Of a stretch of DNA of 64,000 bases, positions 61,732 to 64,000 are shown in pieces. The position numbers and the translations under genes are program-made. A model generated the notes under the pieces. That model was not told where the DNA came from. It saw nothing but the letters and a program-made list of their open reading frames with translations, and did no database searches. The stretch is from assembly GCF_002162375.1 (NCBI RefSeq), contig NZ_CP021425.1:4419001-4483000 (forward strand), in the 5' to 3' direction. Numbering within the stretch: the stretch's first letter is position 1; each line of letters starts with the position of its first letter. This DNA is from Oleiphilus messinensis (lineage in GTDB: Bacteria; Pseudomonadota; Gammaproteobacteria; Pseudomonadales; Oleiphilaceae).

Positions 61732-62923
61732 AGCAGTTATCACCTGGCGTAAAGGCCCATTCAGTGGGGGGCTCACCCTGTCGCTCATGAATTGCGTTCT
61801 TTTCGGCGAGGGCTACTTGATTGTCACAGCGCACCGGGAAAGCCTCCGGCTCCAGCTCTCGCCACCAGGCATACTGCTGACGGGGTTGCCCCAGCGTGAT
61901 GCCCTCACCAATTCTGGGTGTAAGCAATTGTTGGTTTAACTCCCGCGCCAGCTGGGTTACCCGCTCCAAAGGCTCATACCAGGCATGCAATGCCAGATCA
62001 AACGTACTGTTATGAATAGGTATCATCAATTTTCCCTTTAAATCCATATGGGCCTGAATACTGTGCTCAGGTTGCATATGCACGCCAGGCCAGTGCGCGT
62101 TGTAAGCGCCGGTTTCGATTAAGGTCAGATCGAACGGACCATAATTTTCACCGATCTGCTTGAATCCAGGAAAATAGCCACTGTCACCGCTAAAGAACAG
62201 TCTTTCCTTTTGTCCAATCAACACCCAGGAGGCCCAAAGCGTTTGGTTGCGATCAAACAAACCACGTCCGGAAAAATGCTGTGCGGGAGTCGCCACAATT
62301 TCAACCGTACCGGAGAATACGGACTGCCACCAATCCAGTTCTTCGATCTTATGCTCGGGAACACCCCATTCAATGAGGTAAGAAGCAACACCGATCGGCA
62401 CATAGAATCGCTTTACCTTGGGGTGAAGTGCTTTAATTGTACCCTTATCCAGATGATCATAATGATCATGGGAGATCAAAACCCCTTCCAGTTCCGGAAT
62501 ACTCTCAAGCGCAACAGGAACGGGGTGAAAACGTTTGGGACCGGCCCACTGCACGGGCGATGCCCGCTCCGAAAAAACAGGATCAGTCAGCCAAAAGCCA
62601 CCGTCCAGGCGAATGAGCACACTTGAGTGGCCAAGCCGGTAGATTTCTGTAGAGCTGCCAGCGTGCAAATCTTTTGCCTGAATTTGTGCCAGCGGGATGT
62701 TTACGGTTGGACGGGATACATCACTTTTTTCCAATAGATAGCTTTTCAAAATGGAACCGATCCCAGAATTGCTCTGCGTAGGCACCATGTTCTGGAACTC
62801 ACCTTCCCGGTAGACCGATCCCTTAGCGCTCAATCGCTCTTTACGGTTGTGAATACTGTCAGAATACATGAGGCAAGCTCCCAAAATAAACAAAGGCAAA
62901 AAACCAACTAAAAAAAATTTCAT
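61724..62923 (-). CDS. Metallo-beta-lactamase-fold lipoprotein (UlaG/NAPE-PLD-like)
   Basis: 399 residues from ATG 62923. Lipobox F-I-L-G-A-C puts the lipidated Cys at about residue 17. Zinc motif S-H-D-H-Y-D-H-L-D (about 155), later His in P-A-Q-H-F-S-G-R-G, Asp in F-S-G-D-S-G-Y-F, and His in I-P-I-H-N-S. The wording W-A-G-P-K-R-F-H-P and S-G-R-G-L-F-D matches the NAPE-PLD/UlaG-type branch that hydrolyses phosphodiesters or lactones. Likely an outer- or inner-membrane-anchored hydrolase acting on lipids. It is divergent from a TetR regulator, with repeats between them that fit TetR operators. Confidence 0.87.
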   Translation of the reverse strand: MKFFLVGFLPLFILGACLMYSDSIHNRKERLSAKGSVYREGEFQNMVPTQSNSGIGSILKSYLLEKSDVSRPTVNIPLAQIQAKDLHAGSSTEIYRLGHSSVLIRLDGGFWLTDPVFSERASPVQWAGPKRFHPVPVALESIPELEGVLISHDHYDHLDKGTIKALHPKVKRFYVPIGVASYLIEWGVPEHKIEELDWWQSVFSGTVEIVATPAQHFSGRGLFDRNQTLWASWVLIGQKERLFFSGDSGYFPGFKQIGENYGPFDLTLIETGAYNAHWPGVHMQPEHSIQAHMDLKGKLMIPIHNSTFDLALHAWYEPLERVTQLARELNQQLLTPRIGEGITLGQPRQQYAWWRELEPEAFPVRCDNQVALAEKNAIHERQGEPPTEWAFTPGDNCST

Positions 62924-62960
62924 TGACCTGATTTCCAATGCGTACGCTTTTAAACATAAT

Positions 62961-63067
62961 TACACTGCACGGTGTAGTTTACATATTGATCAGAAAAAGT
63001 AAACTGATTAGTGTAATTTCTGACACAAAGGCAAGATTGTGGTTTTTCCGGTAAACTGAAAAGTGTA
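62961..63067. promoter_or_regulatory. Repeated TetR-type operator half-sites
   Basis: GTAAACTGATTAGTGTA (62999-63015) and GTAAACTGAAAAGTGTA (63051-63067) are direct repeats 52 bp apart, about five helical turns. A third, inverted and longer-spaced copy covers 62961-62982 (TACACT ... GTAGTTTAC), with TACAC/GTGTA symmetry. All lie between the MBL-fold lipoprotein and TetR genes, so the TetR protein probably controls both. Confidence 0.6.
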
Positions 63068-63105
63068 GTATTCCACGCCATCGATATTGAAGTGACTAAT
63101 GCGGT

Positions 63106-63738
63106 ATGACAAGCAAATGCGGTATGACGATTAAGAGAACATTGAGTGCGCAAAAGCGACTAGACATCCTGTCCGCAGCGATTAAGGCGTTCCAGGAAAA
63201 TGGTTTTCAAGCCACGAGCATGGATCAGATTGCACTCAAAGCGGGTGTCTCAAAGCGCACCGTTTACAATCACTTCAATAGCAAAGAAGCGCTGTTCACC
63301 GAGATTACAGATAAACACTGGCAACAAACCCTCAGTGCGACAGCGTATCACTACCAATCAGATCGCCCATTGCGGGAACAGTTAGTGGAGATCGCGAAAC
63401 AAGAATTGAGTTTGTTCGAATCAGAAAACTATATTGGTCTGGCCCGAATGATTATCTCGGAATACATCCACTCACCCGAGCTTGCCAAAGAGGCGATGCT
63501 TAAAATTAGCAGCACGGAAGGCGGGCTACGCTGTTGGCTTCAGGCAGCCATTGACGACCAACGGCTGAAAGAAGTTGATACCACATTTGCTACGCATCAG
63601 TTCCTGAATTTGCTCAAAGCTTTTGCATTCTGGCCACAAGTGATTGGCCATTCACCAAAGCCCGGCAGACAAGAAGCTGAAGAGGTAATCACTTCAGCCG
63701 TAGACATGTTTTTAGGTTATTACGATGCTCGCGCCTGA
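63106..63738 (+). CDS. TetR/AcrR-family regulator
   Basis: 210 residues. Helix-turn-helix at about 20-60 with A-F-Q-E-N-G-F-Q-A-T-S-M-D-Q-I-A, then A-G-V-S-K-R-T-V-Y-N-H-F-N-S-K-E, the TetR signature. The C-terminal domain is TetR_C_7-like (A-R-M-I-I-S-E). The start is doubtful: 12-13 bases containing ATGCGGTATGAC are duplicated 18 bp apart here (63098-63110, 63116-63128), giving ATGs at 63106 and 63124, neither with a strong ribosome site. It most likely represses the divergent MBL-fold lipoprotein gene. Confidence 0.93.
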   Translation: MTSKCGMTIKRTLSAQKRLDILSAAIKAFQENGFQATSMDQIALKAGVSKRTVYNHFNSKEALFTEITDKHWQQTLSATAYHYQSDRPLREQLVEIAKQELSLFESENYIGLARMIISEYIHSPELAKEAMLKISSTEGGLRCWLQAAIDDQRLKEVDTTFATHQFLNLLKAFAFWPQVIGHSPKPGRQEAEEVITSAVDMFLGYYDARA

Positions 63739-63757
63739 GCATCGTACCTTACCGGTC

Positions 63758-64000
63758 TCAAATATCGTATTTGGCACAAAATTCATCAATTTCTGTGCGC
63801 ACCGAATCACTCAACCGATCTCTATCCACTCTCGAAAAAATTCCTCTTAGTGCCTTTTTCTCTTCCTCATCGACCACACCATCTTCCAATGCCAATCGCT
63901 CGAGCATGTGGAGTTCGCCCTCATCAATGGTGTCATCATTGGCAAAAACCACAAGAAATGAATAGTTTACAATCTCTTTTGCATTAGAATGCTTTTCCAA
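63758..64000 (-). CDS. TerB-like small protein, possibly cut by the window edge
   Basis: 80 residues visible; TTG at 64000 would start it, but the frame may continue beyond the window. Acidic and all-helical, with N-D-D-T-I-D-E-G-E-L-H-M-L-E-R-L-A and D-G-V-V-D-E-E-E-K-K-A-L, like metal-binding TerB/tellurite-resistance-type helical domains. Assignment is tentative. It converges with the TetR gene. Confidence 0.5.
   Translation of the reverse strand: MEKHSNAKEIVNYSFLVVFANDDTIDEGELHMLERLALEDGVVDEEEKKALRGIFSRVDRDRLSDSVRTEIDEFCAKYDI

Overview
The window reads as a chromosomal segment of a free-living gammaproteobacterium, probably marine or oil/soil-associated. Supporting this are an OxyR-type ahpC promoter, the RtcR/RtcB/RtcA RNA-repair operon with a sigma-54 promoter, many large PAS/Cache sensor kinases, AraC and LysR regulators of gammaproteobacterial type, and Shine-Dalgarno starts of AGGAG type. 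No rRNA, tRNA or CRISPR array was seen. I cannot name genus or species from the sequence alone.

Layout. 1-5 kb is a mobile or defence zone. It holds a complete IS1380-family (ISEcp1-like) element with its inverted repeats and a 5-bp target duplication, a two-gene ATPase plus TOPRIM-like module resembling RloA/RloB or AbiL, and a decayed fragment of a coiled-coil gene whose intact copy lies 4 kb away. 5-10 kb carries a lipoprotein with a haloalkane-dehalogenase-like domain, divergent from a LytS/LytR-type two-component system, then a coiled-coil membrane gene pair. 10-19 kb is metabolic and stress-related: an NmrA-like reductase with a divergent LysR regulator, a serine hydrolase, ahpC and ahpF behind an OxyR-like site, an AraC regulator divergent from a sterol-desaturase-like enzyme, and an MscS channel.

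19-41 kb is a dense signalling region. It has a histidine kinase whose ATP-binding boxes look degenerate. Next is an apparent operon of a 1480-residue hybrid kinase, a secreted protein built of eight Pro-x-Asp-Val-Tyr-type repeats, and a chemoreceptor with a CheR-tether tail. Then come an OmpR/RstB-like two-component pair with an outer-membrane protein, a SUOX-fold (pterin-binding-like) exported protein with its kinase, and a 1791-residue Ser/Thr kinase/AAA/GAF/histidine kinase. 41-46 kb is rtcA, rtcB and rtcR, with a readable -24/-12 promoter.

46-55 kb is an accessory stretch. It contains an AraC regulator with a lipocalin-like protein, several unknown membrane or secreted proteins, an overlapping gene pair that resembles an effector/immunity arrangement, a fusion of an M48 metalloprotease with a type IV pilin-like domain, a DUF4214 protein, and a repeat-rich beta-helix-like protein. 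55-64 kb has a dienelactone-hydrolase-like enzyme, a second MscS channel, and a RimK-like ATP-grasp gene cut in two by an IS4-family insertion. Removing the insertion and one 10-bp duplication restores a 487-codon frame. The partner GNAT/C39-peptidase gene sits intact beside it. The window ends with a metallo-beta-lactamase-fold lipoprotein, a divergent TetR regulator with repeated operators, and a small TerB-like protein at the edge.
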